Source: Firmicutes bacterium UBA2058 (GTDB lineage Bacteria; Bacillota; Clostridia; Tissierellales; Sedimentibacteraceae). Taken from it: DNA of 28,281 bases. Numbering within the stretch: position 1 is the first letter of the stretch; each line of letters starts with the position of its first letter. A program made the position numbers and the translations under genes. The stretch lies in NCBI GenBank assembly GCA_002332905.1, contig DDAM01000025.1, positions 1 to 28,281 of the forward strand. Reading direction: 5' to 3'. Below the pieces are notes generated by a model. It did no database searches. It was not told where the DNA came from and worked only from the letters and a program-made list of their open reading frames with translations. Shown one piece after another: positions 6,863 through 14,471 of the stretch.

Positions 6863-7741
6863 ATGAGAAAAAAGTTTAATATCGATAAATTTGTGTACGC
6901 TTTAGTTGTACTTTTTTTAGTTGCAGTATTTATTATTCCGATTTTTGGTGAGAATTTTAAAGAATTTGAAAAGCAAAGAGCCAAAAGAAATATAGAATAT
7001 AAGTATCCTGTCACTGAAAAAGATGGGTGGTATAGCTCAGAACACTGTAGGTTTAATGTAGAAGAATGGGATAATCTTTATTTAAGATATAGTGGTTACA
7101 CTGAAGTAAGTGAATTTTTACATTTTGTTGATGTACATGTTGATACAATAAGTGAATACATAGGTGTTAATAATCTGGGTGATAATCTTATTACATTTAC
7201 TCTAGATACTGAAGGATATGGCAGTGTAGATGTGGAAAATAACATAATAAAGTATTCAAATTACTATTTTCTAAATACTTTAGACAAGGCATCTATAACA
7301 AGAGAAGTAGCAGAATTGCTTATTGGATATAGTAATTCCGCTAGTTTAACAGAGGGTCTGTATTTTTATATAGAACAGTATGCTGATAAAGCCATACGTC
7401 TTAAAAGTATACAACAAGATATAATATGTCGTTCTAAGATAGATATGAATGAAGAAAATAGCGTTATGCTGCAGTATGTAGGTCAAAATGGAGATTATAT
7501 CAGAACTGATGAAGATGGGGAGCCTTATTTAAATAGACAGATGTACGCTTTATACATATTTAGTCGTTCGTTTTCTAGATATTTAATTGATGAATATGGT
7601 TTAGATAAATATTTAGAATTATATTTTTCAGAAAATGTTAATTTACAATATGAAAAAATATATAACAAAAGTCTAGAAAAACTTCGTGAATTATGGATAG
7701 AACACGTAAACAAAAGATATAAAGAGGTTTATGGAGTATAA
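6863..7741 (+). CDS. Membrane-anchored protein resembling an inactive gluzincin metallopeptidase
   Basis: The 292-aa protein has one N-terminal membrane segment (about residues 10-28) and an extracytoplasmic body. I recognise no named family with certainty. Residues 145-171, ITREVAELLIGYSNSASLTEGLYFYIE, match the layout of membrane-anchored peptidase-MA-like proteins, where HExxH is followed after about 12 residues by a W/SLTEGLAxY segment with the third zinc ligand. Here the HExxH position reads R147-E148-V149-A150-E151. The catalytic Glu position is kept but both zinc-binding His are lost. Glu164 of LTEG remains. I infer a peptidase-like fold without zinc catalysis, perhaps a binding or scaffold role at the envelope. 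It is monocistronic and convergent with the EIIC gene. Confidence 0.6.
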   Translation: MRKKFNIDKFVYALVVLFLVAVFIIPIFGENFKEFEKQRAKRNIEYKYPVTEKDGWYSSEHCRFNVEEWDNLYLRYSGYTEVSEFLHFVDVHVDTISEYIGVNNLGDNLITFTLDTEGYGSVDVENNIIKYSNYYFLNTLDKASITREVAELLIGYSNSASLTEGLYFYIEQYADKAIRLKSIQQDIICRSKIDMNEENSVMLQYVGQNGDYIRTDEDGEPYLNRQMYALYIFSRSFSRYLIDEYGLDKYLELYFSENVNLQYEKIYNKSLEKLRELWIEHVNKRYKEVYGV

Positions 7742-7745
7742 AAAA

Positions 7746-7784
7746 CAAAAAGGTATTAGCTATTTATTAGCCAATACCTTTTTG
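7746..7784. terminator. Bidirectional terminator overlapping the end of the EIIC gene
   Basis: CAAAAAGGTATT (7746-7757) pairs with AATACCTTTTTG (7773-7784), with further pairing of GCTA and TAGC inside. It serves the plus-strand gene ending at 7741. On the minus strand the last codons of the EIIC gene (stop at 7760) lie inside the stem. Confidence 0.82.
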
Positions 7785-8815
7785 TTTTGAGAAATCTTTG
7801 ATGCAAATTTTGGTTTAACATTTTCTAATGCAATATTTTTAAATACAGCACTACCTATTAATCCAGCTATTGTACCACCAATTATTGCTAATACTATAGC
7901 GGATATTACTGAAACAGGTGAATTGAATGCAAAAGGTGCTAATAATCCTGGTATTGGAGAAGCAGTACCTGGTGCATTATTTATTATATTAAATGAAGCC
8001 GCCGCTATTCCTGCTAGTCCGCCACCAAGAAAATTAGAGCAATATATTGGTATCGGATTTGCAGTAATAATTTCCGCTTGAGTTAATGGTTCAAGCATAA
8101 CAGCAATTATGTTACTTTTATTACCAAGCTTCAGTCTATTGAATATAATACCATTTGTAAATGAACCACCAACACATGCAATAGCAGCTATTCCCATAGC
8201 AAGTCCATTTAATCCTAGCATTGCAGTTAATGCCATAGAACTAAGTGGAGAAGTACAAATCATTTTCATTATACCACCTAATAAAAATCCCATAGTTATT
8301 GGGGATTGATTTGCAGCTAATGTGATAGTTTCACCAATCTTTAGTAGTGTTGCATTTACAACTGGATCTACGCCAATTGCTATTATACGAGCAAGTGGAG
8401 CAATAATTATTGAACCTAAAATAATATTTAAGCCCTCTGGAAGTTTTTTCTCAATTAAAGGAGCAATAAGAGAAATTAAATATCCTGCAAAAAATCCAGG
8501 TAGAATACCGTATCCACCAACAGCTAAACCTGCAACAACAGCAAAAACAGGATTAACTCCCATACTAATAGGAACCATTATAGCTGCAGCGACACCACCC
8601 AAACTTCCAGATGTCGTACCTAAAATCTTAAAAAATTCAACGTTTAATAAATCACCTAATATATATTTGTGTACCGCCTCAATTAAAAAACTAGCTATAG
8701 CGGCATTAGCCATTCCAGACATTGCTTCCTTACCTTTAGGCATTTTCATACTAAAGAGTGAAAACGCTGCCAAAGTTAGTAGCAATAGACCTACGCCTGA
8801 TAATAAAGTAAACAT
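7760..8815 (-). CDS. Orphan PTS EIIC-like (PTS_EIIC_2 family) membrane transporter
   Basis: The 351-aa protein has about ten hydrophobic segments with Gly/Ala-rich stretches (GGVAAAIMVPISMGVNPVFAVVAGLAVGGYG) and the family-typical NQSPITMGFLLGGIMKMICTSPLSSMALTAMLGLNG and GGSFTNGIIF. I place it in the PTS_EIIC_2 group, membrane proteins related to PTS permeases. No IIA, IIB, HPr-like or sugar-enzyme gene is adjacent, so phosphotransfer and substrate are unknown. ATG 8815 follows GGTGAGGTG (8830-8822). An in-frame GTG at 8824 overlaps that site. A histidine kinase/response regulator pair lies directly upstream on the same strand, separated by a terminator and an inverted repeat, and probably controls it. 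Confidence 0.8.
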   Translation of the reverse strand: MFTLLSGVGLLLLTLAAFSLFSMKMPKGKEAMSGMANAAIASFLIEAVHKYILGDLLNVEFFKILGTTSGSLGGVAAAIMVPISMGVNPVFAVVAGLAVGGYGILPGFFAGYLISLIAPLIEKKLPEGLNIILGSIIIAPLARIIAIGVDPVVNATLLKIGETITLAANQSPITMGFLLGGIMKMICTSPLSSMALTAMLGLNGLAMGIAAIACVGGSFTNGIIFNRLKLGNKSNIIAVMLEPLTQAEIITANPIPIYCSNFLGGGLAGIAAASFNIINNAPGTASPIPGLLAPFAFNSPVSVISAIVLAIIGGTIAGLIGSAVFKNIALENVKPKFASKISQNKKVLANK

Positions 8816-8827
8816 ATTATACACCTC

Positions 8828-8889
8828 ACCATTTGTTAAATCAGATTTTTGACATAATAATTACGTAGTTTCAATAAGTAACAAATGGT
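8828..8889 (-). repeat. 11-bp inverted repeat before the EIIC gene
   Basis: ACCATTTGTTA (8828-8838) and TAACAAATGGT (8879-8889) are perfect inverted copies separated by 40 bp. The gene-proximal arm abuts the ribosome binding site of the EIIC gene. It could be a two-site operator or, in RNA, a hairpin limiting ribosome access. Confidence 0.55.
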
Positions 8890-8901
8890 TTCAAAAAATA
8901 T

Positions 8902-8939
8902 AAAAATACGTTTGCTTAAAATTTAACAAACGTATTTTT
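8902..8939 (-). terminator. Terminator of the kinase/regulator operon
   Basis: AAAAATACGTTTG (8902-8914) and CAAACGTATTTTT (8927-8939) form a 13-bp stem with a 12-nt loop, 37 bp beyond the response regulator stop. It separates that operon from the EIIC gene. Confidence 0.82.
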
Positions 8940-8975
8940 AAAGGTTAATTATATATTCAACTTAATAAAATTAAT

Positions 8976-9830
8976 CTATTTCTTCAGACTATAAAATACA
9001 AGTGAATTAAGAAAATTTTTAATTTGTACCTTACCATGAGTAGTAGATTTACCTCTTATATAGTCCATTTCTCTTTTTACCTGCTCAAAATTGTATAAAG
9101 TGTTAGAGTAATCAAGAAATATTTCATTGCCATAGTCCTCAATACCTAAATTTGCTAAATTAACAAGTCCAGCCGTTGCAGCTCTTCTGATTCTTTGCTC
9201 TAATGATTTAGGTGAATCTGACAATTGACTTAACATGGTACTTAAAGAGGAGTCATGAATAGTTTCATTATTATCAATTAAATAGCTAACAACCTCAATA
9301 ATATCTTTACTTCCTAAATCTCCAATTATACCAAGCCTTTGCAATATACTATGTAAATTTTTAATATAGCTATTATCTTGAGATGTTTTGTTTTTACTTA
9401 TATTTACAGTAGACTTTAATTCAATTTCAAACAGATTCTGCATTTTTTCAATAGTTCTTTGGAGTGTAAGATTTTTAGTAACTTTTGATATAACATTCTC
9501 AACCTCTATACTATTAATAGGTTTTTGCAAAAAATATTCGATTCCACTTTCATAAGCAGAGGCAATCATATCTTTAGAGGATACCTGTGAAAGCATTATA
9601 AAAGCAGAATTTGAAGACAGACTCTTGGCTTTTTTTACAAATGTTATCCCGTCCATTATAGGCATTAATAAATCAACAATTATAATATCTGGCTTTAATT
9701 CCTTAAAATCATCTAATGCATCTTCACCATTAGATGCTATACCGCATATTTCTCCTAAGTTACGGTTTTTTATTATAATTTTCAGAACGCTTATTATATT
9801 AATATCATCATCTACTAAGTATATTTGCAT
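8976..9830 (-). CDS. Response regulator with YcbB/GlnL-type output domain
   Basis: The 284-aa protein has a receiver domain (residues about 1-120) with the acidic pair D8/D9, phospho-acceptor D53 in DIIIVDLLMPIMDG, and K103 in LQKP. The C-terminal half (about 160-280) resembles the YcbB domain of Bacillus GlnL, with helices around GDLGSKDIIEVVSYLID and the segment SLEQRIRRAATAGLVNLANLGIEDYGNEIFLDYSNTLYNFEQVKREM. In B. subtilis that pair controls glutaminase and glutamine transport. Here no glutaminase is near. It starts 2 nt after the kinase gene, whose end supplies the ribosome binding site AGGTTTAAAT. The EIIC gene is its likely target. Confidence 0.85.
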   Translation of the reverse strand: MQIYLVDDDINIISVLKIIIKNRNLGEICGIASNGEDALDDFKELKPDIIIVDLLMPIMDGITFVKKAKSLSSNSAFIMLSQVSSKDMIASAYESGIEYFLQKPINSIEVENVISKVTKNLTLQRTIEKMQNLFEIELKSTVNISKNKTSQDNSYIKNLHSILQRLGIIGDLGSKDIIEVVSYLIDNNETIHDSSLSTMLSQLSDSPKSLEQRIRRAATAGLVNLANLGIEDYGNEIFLDYSNTLYNFEQVKREMDYIRGKSTTHGKVQIKNFLNSLVFYSLKK

Positions 9831-9832
9831 AT

Positions 9833-11083
9833 TTAAACCTCCAGCGTTTTCTTAGGTAATATAATTTTAAAAGTAGTACCTGTTGAGTCGGATGTTACAC
9901 TCATTTTACCCGATAATTCTTTTTCTACTAAGTCGCGCACAAGGCTTAATCCTAGTCCTCTTTTAACTTCACCTGTTGAGTAATTAATTTTTGTTGAAAA
10001 ACCAGGGTTAAAAATATACTCCATATATTCATCTGATATTCCGCTACCATTATCAGTTATATATAATATTATATCATCTTCTTGATTTTTTGAAGTAAAT
10101 TTTATATTTAAAACCCCATCTTTTGAGGCTTCTAAAGCATTATTAAATAAATTTCTAAATATGGATAGCAGATAATATTGCTTGTTTGTATAAAAATCAT
10201 AGTCGATTATTATCTCCCAATATATTTCTTTATTACTTCCTTTTGCATCCAAATCTATGATTTCTTGTAGCATTTGAATTATTTTACTGATATTCATGCC
10301 TTCATCTTTTAAACTGCTGTTTAATGCTTCAGATATGCCTCTAATAATTAGGTTGTATTCTTTTTTGATTTCATGAATATCCTTTGCCACAGACAATGCT
10401 TCTTCAGATAGAGCAGTTAAATTATCTCTTTCTTTAAGCTGTTCATAAAGTTTATATGATGTATTCATTGTATTTTCAATTAAGGAACTGTTTTTATCCA
10501 TCCATATTACTTCACTTTTTAATCTTGAGATTAGTATAAGCAATTTTTTATATCTTTGTGCATGCTCATGTTTAAGTAAAGAAAAGTTTTGATATTCTAA
10601 TCCTACCCAAAAGCCGCCTATTAATATTGTTCTAAGAATTGCTACAATAAGTAGTATAATTTGCAGCTGAAGAGTAAAGGTGTATATTCCGTTTCTTAGC
10701 AATAACTCAGATAAATTTGCTATATAATCAATTGCAACAATAGGTATAAGCATGTAAGATTTTGTTAATTTAAAATTAATTTTATTAAAATATAGATATA
10801 TACAAATTCCATACATAAGATAAAAAACTATCTCTGGTCCATATGAAATTACACTTCCTTGCATAGTGCCGGTTCGTACAAAATAAAACAAAGCTCTTGA
10901 TAGAAAAACTCCGGGAGCAACAATAAGTGTTATTGGAATTATAGGATATCTTCCTAGAATAAAGGCGAATAAAGAAAATAAAATTACTGCAACTGCAATC
11001 ATGAAGTCACTGTTATATAAATTAATATTAAATTGAGCTGCAAAAATTATTAATACACTGCAAAAGAAAATTTTACGCTTCAT
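9833..11083 (-). CDS. Sensor histidine kinase (GlnK/YcbA-like)
   Basis: The 416-aa protein has about six N-terminal hydrophobic segments (residues 5-165), a short linker, and a catalytic part. The likely phospho-accepting His237 lies in AKDIHEIKKEYNLIIRGI. The ATPase domain has the N box RNLFNNALEAS (310-320), G1 DNGSGIS (344-350) and G2 KRGLGLSLV (374-382). The polytopic sensor without a large extracellular loop suggests sensing at or in the membrane. It is cotranscribed with the regulator gene downstream. The start ATG 11083 has a moderate GAGGTAATAGG site upstream. Confidence 0.9.
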   Translation of the reverse strand: MKRKIFFCSVLIIFAAQFNINLYNSDFMIAVAVILFSLFAFILGRYPIIPITLIVAPGVFLSRALFYFVRTGTMQGSVISYGPEIVFYLMYGICIYLYFNKINFKLTKSYMLIPIVAIDYIANLSELLLRNGIYTFTLQLQIILLIVAILRTILIGGFWVGLEYQNFSLLKHEHAQRYKKLLILISRLKSEVIWMDKNSSLIENTMNTSYKLYEQLKERDNLTALSEEALSVAKDIHEIKKEYNLIIRGISEALNSSLKDEGMNISKIIQMLQEIIDLDAKGSNKEIYWEIIIDYDFYTNKQYYLLSIFRNLFNNALEASKDGVLNIKFTSKNQEDDIILYITDNGSGISDEYMEYIFNPGFSTKINYSTGEVKRGLGLSLVRDLVEKELSGKMSVTSDSTGTTFKIILPKKTLEV

Positions 11084-11121
11084 ACTACCTATTACCTCAC
11101 ATAATTCATGTTAATAATTTA

Positions 11122-11150
11122 ATTTTATCATATATATTATATTAACACAA
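11122..11150 (-). promoter_or_regulatory. Candidate promoter of the kinase/regulator operon
   Basis: On the minus strand TTGTGT (11150-11145) and TAAAAT (11127-11122) are separated by 17 bp, about 40 bp before the kinase ATG. Confidence 0.45.
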
Positions 11151-11180
11151 TTAACAGATAGTACAAATAAATTTCATTTT

Positions 11181-11654
11181 TTAGGAATAATACTTTCCCG
11201 TTATGTCGTTGATACTTATTTGAATTACTGCTGTTCCTTTAACCATATTTTCTGGCAGCATTTTGTCTGCAAGATGAGGGGTATATTTCTTCACGATATT
11301 ATTCAAAACATCTCTTTTGATTTCAATATCTGTCACTAATGCAGCCGTTCCACTTATAATAACACTTTCATATTTTGTATTTGTATCGCAAGGGTTTTCA
11401 TTTGGGTCAAGCAATAAGCAATCCATTTCATATGCAGAAAAACTAACATTAGGATTTGTTTTAATATTGTCTATTTTTTGACCGGCAGGTAAACCGTGAA
11501 TATAAACAAAGTTATCTAAATATAGAAAATGTACAGGCGTACTATACGGAGTACCATCAAAATTAATTGTTGCAAGACTTGCTGTTTGTACTTTATACAA
11601 AAGAGTTTCAATTTGTTCTTTGTTCAATTGGTGTGTTCGCATTCTATGTTGCAT
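11181..11654 (-). CDS. Pyridoxamine 5'-phosphate oxidase-like flavin split-barrel protein (NimA-like)
   Basis: The 157-aa protein has the FMN-binding split-barrel pattern: SLATINFDGTPYSTPVHFLYLDNFVYIHGLPAGQKIDNIKTNPNVSFSAYE, typical of the NimA/NimC-like branch of the PNPOx superfamily. Members bind FMN, and some reduce nitroimidazoles or bind heme. The real substrate cannot be deduced. The ribosome binding site AGGAGGAAC lies 7 nt before ATG 11654. It is divergent from a MocR-type PLP-dependent regulator, an arrangement that suggests it is a target linked to vitamin B6 or amino-metabolite status. Confidence 0.82.
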   Translation of the reverse strand: MQHRMRTHQLNKEQIETLLYKVQTASLATINFDGTPYSTPVHFLYLDNFVYIHGLPAGQKIDNIKTNPNVSFSAYEMDCLLLDPNENPCDTNTKYESVIISGTAALVTDIEIKRDVLNNIVKKYTPHLADKMLPENMVKGTAVIQISINDITGKYYS

Positions 11655-11719
11655 TACTGTTCCTCCTATTTTTCAGTTGAAAATTCATTTATCTAAAGGA
11701 AAGTTCTCTTTTCTACTAG

Positions 11720-11745
11720 ATAGAGTGAACGTAGTTCACTTTTTT
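11720..11745. repeat. 26-bp repeat with palindrome, copy A
   Basis: AGTGAAC (11724-11730), GTA and GTTCACT (11734-11740) form a perfect palindromic stem followed by T's on the plus strand. The 26 bp from 11720 are identical to 18630-18655. It sits in the divergent region between the PNPOx-like and MocR genes, where a plus-strand terminator would have no gene upstream to terminate. Confidence 0.75.
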
Positions 11746-11759
11746 ACCAGTGTTTGGTG

Positions 11760-11788
11760 TTTACACTTGTATGATTACATTGTATAAT
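11760..11788 (+). promoter_or_regulatory. Promoter of the MocR-type regulator
   Basis: TTTACA (11760-11765), 17 bp, TATAAT (11783-11788). The start would fall near 11795. Confidence 0.75.
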
Positions 11789-11791
11789 GGA

Positions 11792-11815
11792 ATTGGACTT
11801 TTATAAAGTACCAAT
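11792..11815 (+). promoter_or_regulatory. Inverted repeat at the MocR transcription start
   Basis: ATTGGACTTT (11792-11801) pairs with AAAGT-A-CCAAT (11805-11815) around a TAT centre, with one unpaired A. It overlaps the predicted start site, the usual place for an autoregulatory operator. Confidence 0.5.
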
Positions 11816-11859
11816 AACCATATATTTAATAGTTCCAGTTTCGTTATGGAGGAAAAACA

Positions 11860-13266
11860 ATGATAAATATTAGTCGCACATCTCATCTAACCTTGTATGA
11901 GCAATTATATTTGCAATTAAAAGATGACATATTAAAAGGAATTGTTCTGCCTAACAGCAGACTTACTGCAACTCGTACATTAGCCAACGAATTAGGAATA
12001 AGTAGAAATACGGTAGTGTCCGCATATAATCAACTTGAAATTGAAGGTTATCTTCGGTCTGTCACAGGTTCTGGTTTTTATGTAAACCCATTATTAAAGT
12101 TGGACTTATTACACAGTTCCAATTTAGAAATTCCAAAAACTCATAACACCTTAAAAGGTAATGATAAGAAGGCGTGTCAATATGATTTTCAATATGGAAG
12201 TGTTGATACAAATATTTTTCCTGCAAATTCTTGGCGTAAATGTATAGTTGCCGCATTTGATACTATGTTAAATCAAGAAAACCTATCGTATATGGATAAA
12301 CAAGGAGAAATCAGACTAAGGACTTCAATTGCAAATTATTTATACCAAGCAAGAGGTGTACGTTGCACTCCTGAACAAATTGTAATGACAAGTGGACATC
12401 AACATTCACTTGAAATACTAACAAAGCTGTTCCCCAAAAATAATTATTCAATTTCTTTAGAAGAACCCGGCTATGATGGTACAAGGACTATATTTGAAAT
12501 GAATAACTATGAAATTAATACGATTTTGCTTGAAGATGACGGTATTGATACAAATAGGCTGTCTGACATAAATAATACTTTACTTTATATTACGCCCTCA
12601 CATCAATTCCCAACTGGGTGTATCCTTTCAATCGTTAAACGTTTATTCATTTTAGATTGGGCAAGTAAAAATGATTGCTATATAATAGAAGATGATTATG
12701 ACAGCGAATTGAGGTATAATATGTTACCAATACCATCATTGCAATCACTGGATAATAATGAACGCACAGTATATTTAGGTACTTTTTCAAAATCTTTATC
12801 ACCTGATTTAAGGATTTCATATATCATATTACCTAATCCTATATTGCAAAAATATTATGAACTATATAAGCAAATTCAATGTACTGTTCCTAAAATATTG
12901 CAAATTGCACTATCGGAGTTTTTCGAAAGTGGTAATTTTGAAAGGCATATCAACATATTAAAGACGCATTATAAGAAGAAGTATGATATATTATGCAGTT
13001 CTATTAAAAAAACTTTTGGTAAAAAGGCAGTCATACAAGGGAGCGATGCTGGATTACATTTACTGCTTAGCCTTGAGTGTGATTATAATCAGACAGAAAT
13101 AATAGAAAAAGCTGCTAACTGCAGCGTTCAAGTATATCCAACTGATATTTATTGGATTAACAAAAATGATTTTCCTCAAAATCAAATTATGTTAGGATTC
13201 AGTAAAATTGATATTAGAGATATACCTTTAGCCATAAATGAATTATATAATGCCATTTATGAATAA
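11860..13266 (+). CDS. MocR/PdxR-type GntR-family regulator with aminotransferase domain
   Basis: The 468-aa protein joins an N-terminal GntR winged helix (residues about 8-75, LYEQLYLQLKDDILKGIVLPNSRLTATRTLANELGISRNTVVSAYNQLEIEGYL) to a class I aminotransferase domain (about 110-468). The PLP-binding Lys311 lies in TFSKSLSPDLRISY, and IIEDDYDSELRY supplies the Asp/Tyr of the cofactor site. Such proteins use PLP as effector rather than catalyst. Known examples control PLP synthesis, GABA or taurine use. It is transcribed divergently from the PNPOx-like gene, its likely target. GGAGG lies 8 nt before the ATG. Confidence 0.9.
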   Translation: MINISRTSHLTLYEQLYLQLKDDILKGIVLPNSRLTATRTLANELGISRNTVVSAYNQLEIEGYLRSVTGSGFYVNPLLKLDLLHSSNLEIPKTHNTLKGNDKKACQYDFQYGSVDTNIFPANSWRKCIVAAFDTMLNQENLSYMDKQGEIRLRTSIANYLYQARGVRCTPEQIVMTSGHQHSLEILTKLFPKNNYSISLEEPGYDGTRTIFEMNNYEINTILLEDDGIDTNRLSDINNTLLYITPSHQFPTGCILSIVKRLFILDWASKNDCYIIEDDYDSELRYNMLPIPSLQSLDNNERTVYLGTFSKSLSPDLRISYIILPNPILQKYYELYKQIQCTVPKILQIALSEFFESGNFERHINILKTHYKKKYDILCSSIKKTFGKKAVIQGSDAGLHLLLSLECDYNQTEIIEKAANCSVQVYPTDIYWINKNDFPQNQIMLGFSKIDIRDIPLAINELYNAIYE

Positions 13267-13417
13267 TGGTTTTGATATTAAATGAAGAATTAACTATATC
13301 TAAAGAAGAATTAATATATTAAAAAGTATAATATAACCTTAGCAAAATAGGAACAGCAAAACTTTCGAACTATTGTTAGAATGATATTATCGTATACGGT
13401 GAAAGGTTGGTGAATAT

Positions 13418-14311
13418 TTGAATTACAGTGACACTATATCTAAAACTATTCAATTTATTGAAACGCATATTAAAGAGGATTTAACTGCAGAGCAAATTGC
13501 CCGTGAGGCTGGATATTCTGTATACCATTTCTGTAGAATATTCAATGCTATACAAGGGGTGACAGTAATGGATTATGTTCGCTTACGCCGGTTGTCATTA
13601 GCAAGAATAGAACTGCTTAGCGGAAAAAAGATTATTGATATCGCCATTGATTACGGCTTTGAAACAGCAAGCGGATTCTCAAAAGCATTTCGTAAAGAAT
13701 TCGGATACAGTCCAACCACATTTATTGCTCGTATGAGCGATTGGGATGGAATTCAAATTACAAAAACAATCGGAGGTTTTATAATGAATCCTATTATTAA
13801 AAAAATGCCTGCATTTAAGGTTGCAGGTTATGGTATTAAAACTAACATTTCAAGCGGTTACATGAAGGATATTGCAGCTTATTGGGATACCTATAAAGGT
13901 GAAAACCTTGAAAGTAAAATGTATACACAACTTAACCCACCAAAGCACGGGGAGGTAGGCTTATGCGTTCCTTCATCTGATAACGGTAATGTAACATATC
14001 TATTTGGTGTTATAGTTGAGGATTTTATGAAAGTTACACCAAATATGCTGACAGTAGAGTTGCCTGAAGCGGAATACGCAGTTTTTACAACATTACCTGT
14101 TGACACTAGTGAAACTGCTTCAACCTATGATAAAGATCCACTTGCCATTGCAGTAAAAGAAACATGGAAATATATTTTTGAGCAGTGGTTACCACAAAGC
14201 GGTTATTGTTATGATGAGAGCAAACTTGATTTTGAGTTTTATGATGAACGCTGTCATGGACTAAAGGATACTGTTATGGAAATATATGTACCTATAAAGA
14301 AATATGACTAA
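13418..14311 (+). CDS. AraC-family regulator with GyrI-like effector-binding domain
   Basis: The 297-aa protein starts with an AraC DNA-binding domain (residues 1-105) having two helix-turn-helix motifs: TAEQIAREAGYSVYHFCRIFNA and IIDIAIDYGFETASGFSKAFRKEFGYSP. The rest (about 120-297) is a GyrI-like/AraC effector-binding domain, including AGYGIKTNIS, GEVGLCVPSSDNGNVTYLFGVIVED and AEYAVFTTLPVD. Relatives such as Rob, SoxS-like and BmrR-like proteins sense small hydrophobic molecules, so a role in stress or drug response is plausible. The only start fitting both frame and ribosome binding site (AAGGTTGG) is TTG 13418. The 150 bp before it hold no clear promoter. A terminator follows. Confidence 0.9.
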   Translation: MNYSDTISKTIQFIETHIKEDLTAEQIAREAGYSVYHFCRIFNAIQGVTVMDYVRLRRLSLARIELLSGKKIIDIAIDYGFETASGFSKAFRKEFGYSPTTFIARMSDWDGIQITKTIGGFIMNPIIKKMPAFKVAGYGIKTNISSGYMKDIAAYWDTYKGENLESKMYTQLNPPKHGEVGLCVPSSDNGNVTYLFGVIVEDFMKVTPNMLTVELPEAEYAVFTTLPVDTSETASTYDKDPLAIAVKETWKYIFEQWLPQSGYCYDESKLDFEFYDERCHGLKDTVMEIYVPIKKYD

Positions 14312-14342
14312 ATCAAATAATTATAATATAAAGTACAAAGAA

Positions 14343-14383
14343 AAAAAGACATTGCATCTAAGATTGAGTTGCAATGTCTTTTT
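14343..14383. terminator. Terminator after the AraC-family gene
   Basis: AAAAAGACATTGCA (14343-14356) and TGCAATGTCTTTTT (14370-14383) form a perfect 14-bp stem with a 13-nt loop and T tail. Confidence 0.88.
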
Positions 14384-14403
14384 TGATTTTCATTTTATTC
14401 TTC

Positions 14404-14432
14404 TTGACAAATTACATAACATGTTATATATT
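14404..14432 (+). promoter_or_regulatory. Promoter of the marR operon
   Basis: TTGACA (14404-14409), 17 bp, TATATT (14427-14432). The spacer contains the first operator palindrome. Confidence 0.75.
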
Positions 14433-14460
14433 ATTCAAGAAATACATAACATGTTATGTA
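14416..14460 (+). promoter_or_regulatory. Two MarR operator palindromes
   Basis: ATAACATGTTAT (14416-14427) is a perfect 12-bp palindrome between -35 and -10. TACATAACATGTTATGTA (14443-14460) is a perfect 18-bp palindrome containing the same 12 bp. Their centres are exactly 30 bp apart. Position and symmetry fit binding of a dimeric MarR protein that represses its own gene. Confidence 0.75.
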
Positions 14461-14471
14461 ATGGAGGAATT

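Noticed and set aside
11724..11740. LexA/DinR box suggested by GAAC...GTTC
   Set aside because: The Firmicute LexA site has GAAC and GTTC separated by four bases. Here the separation is three in all three copies, and the neighbouring genes are not SOS genes.
14304..14471. N-terminal extension of the MarR protein
   Set aside because: The extension translates the terminator and the operator palindromes. A GGAGG-led ATG at 14472 gives the normal MarR length.
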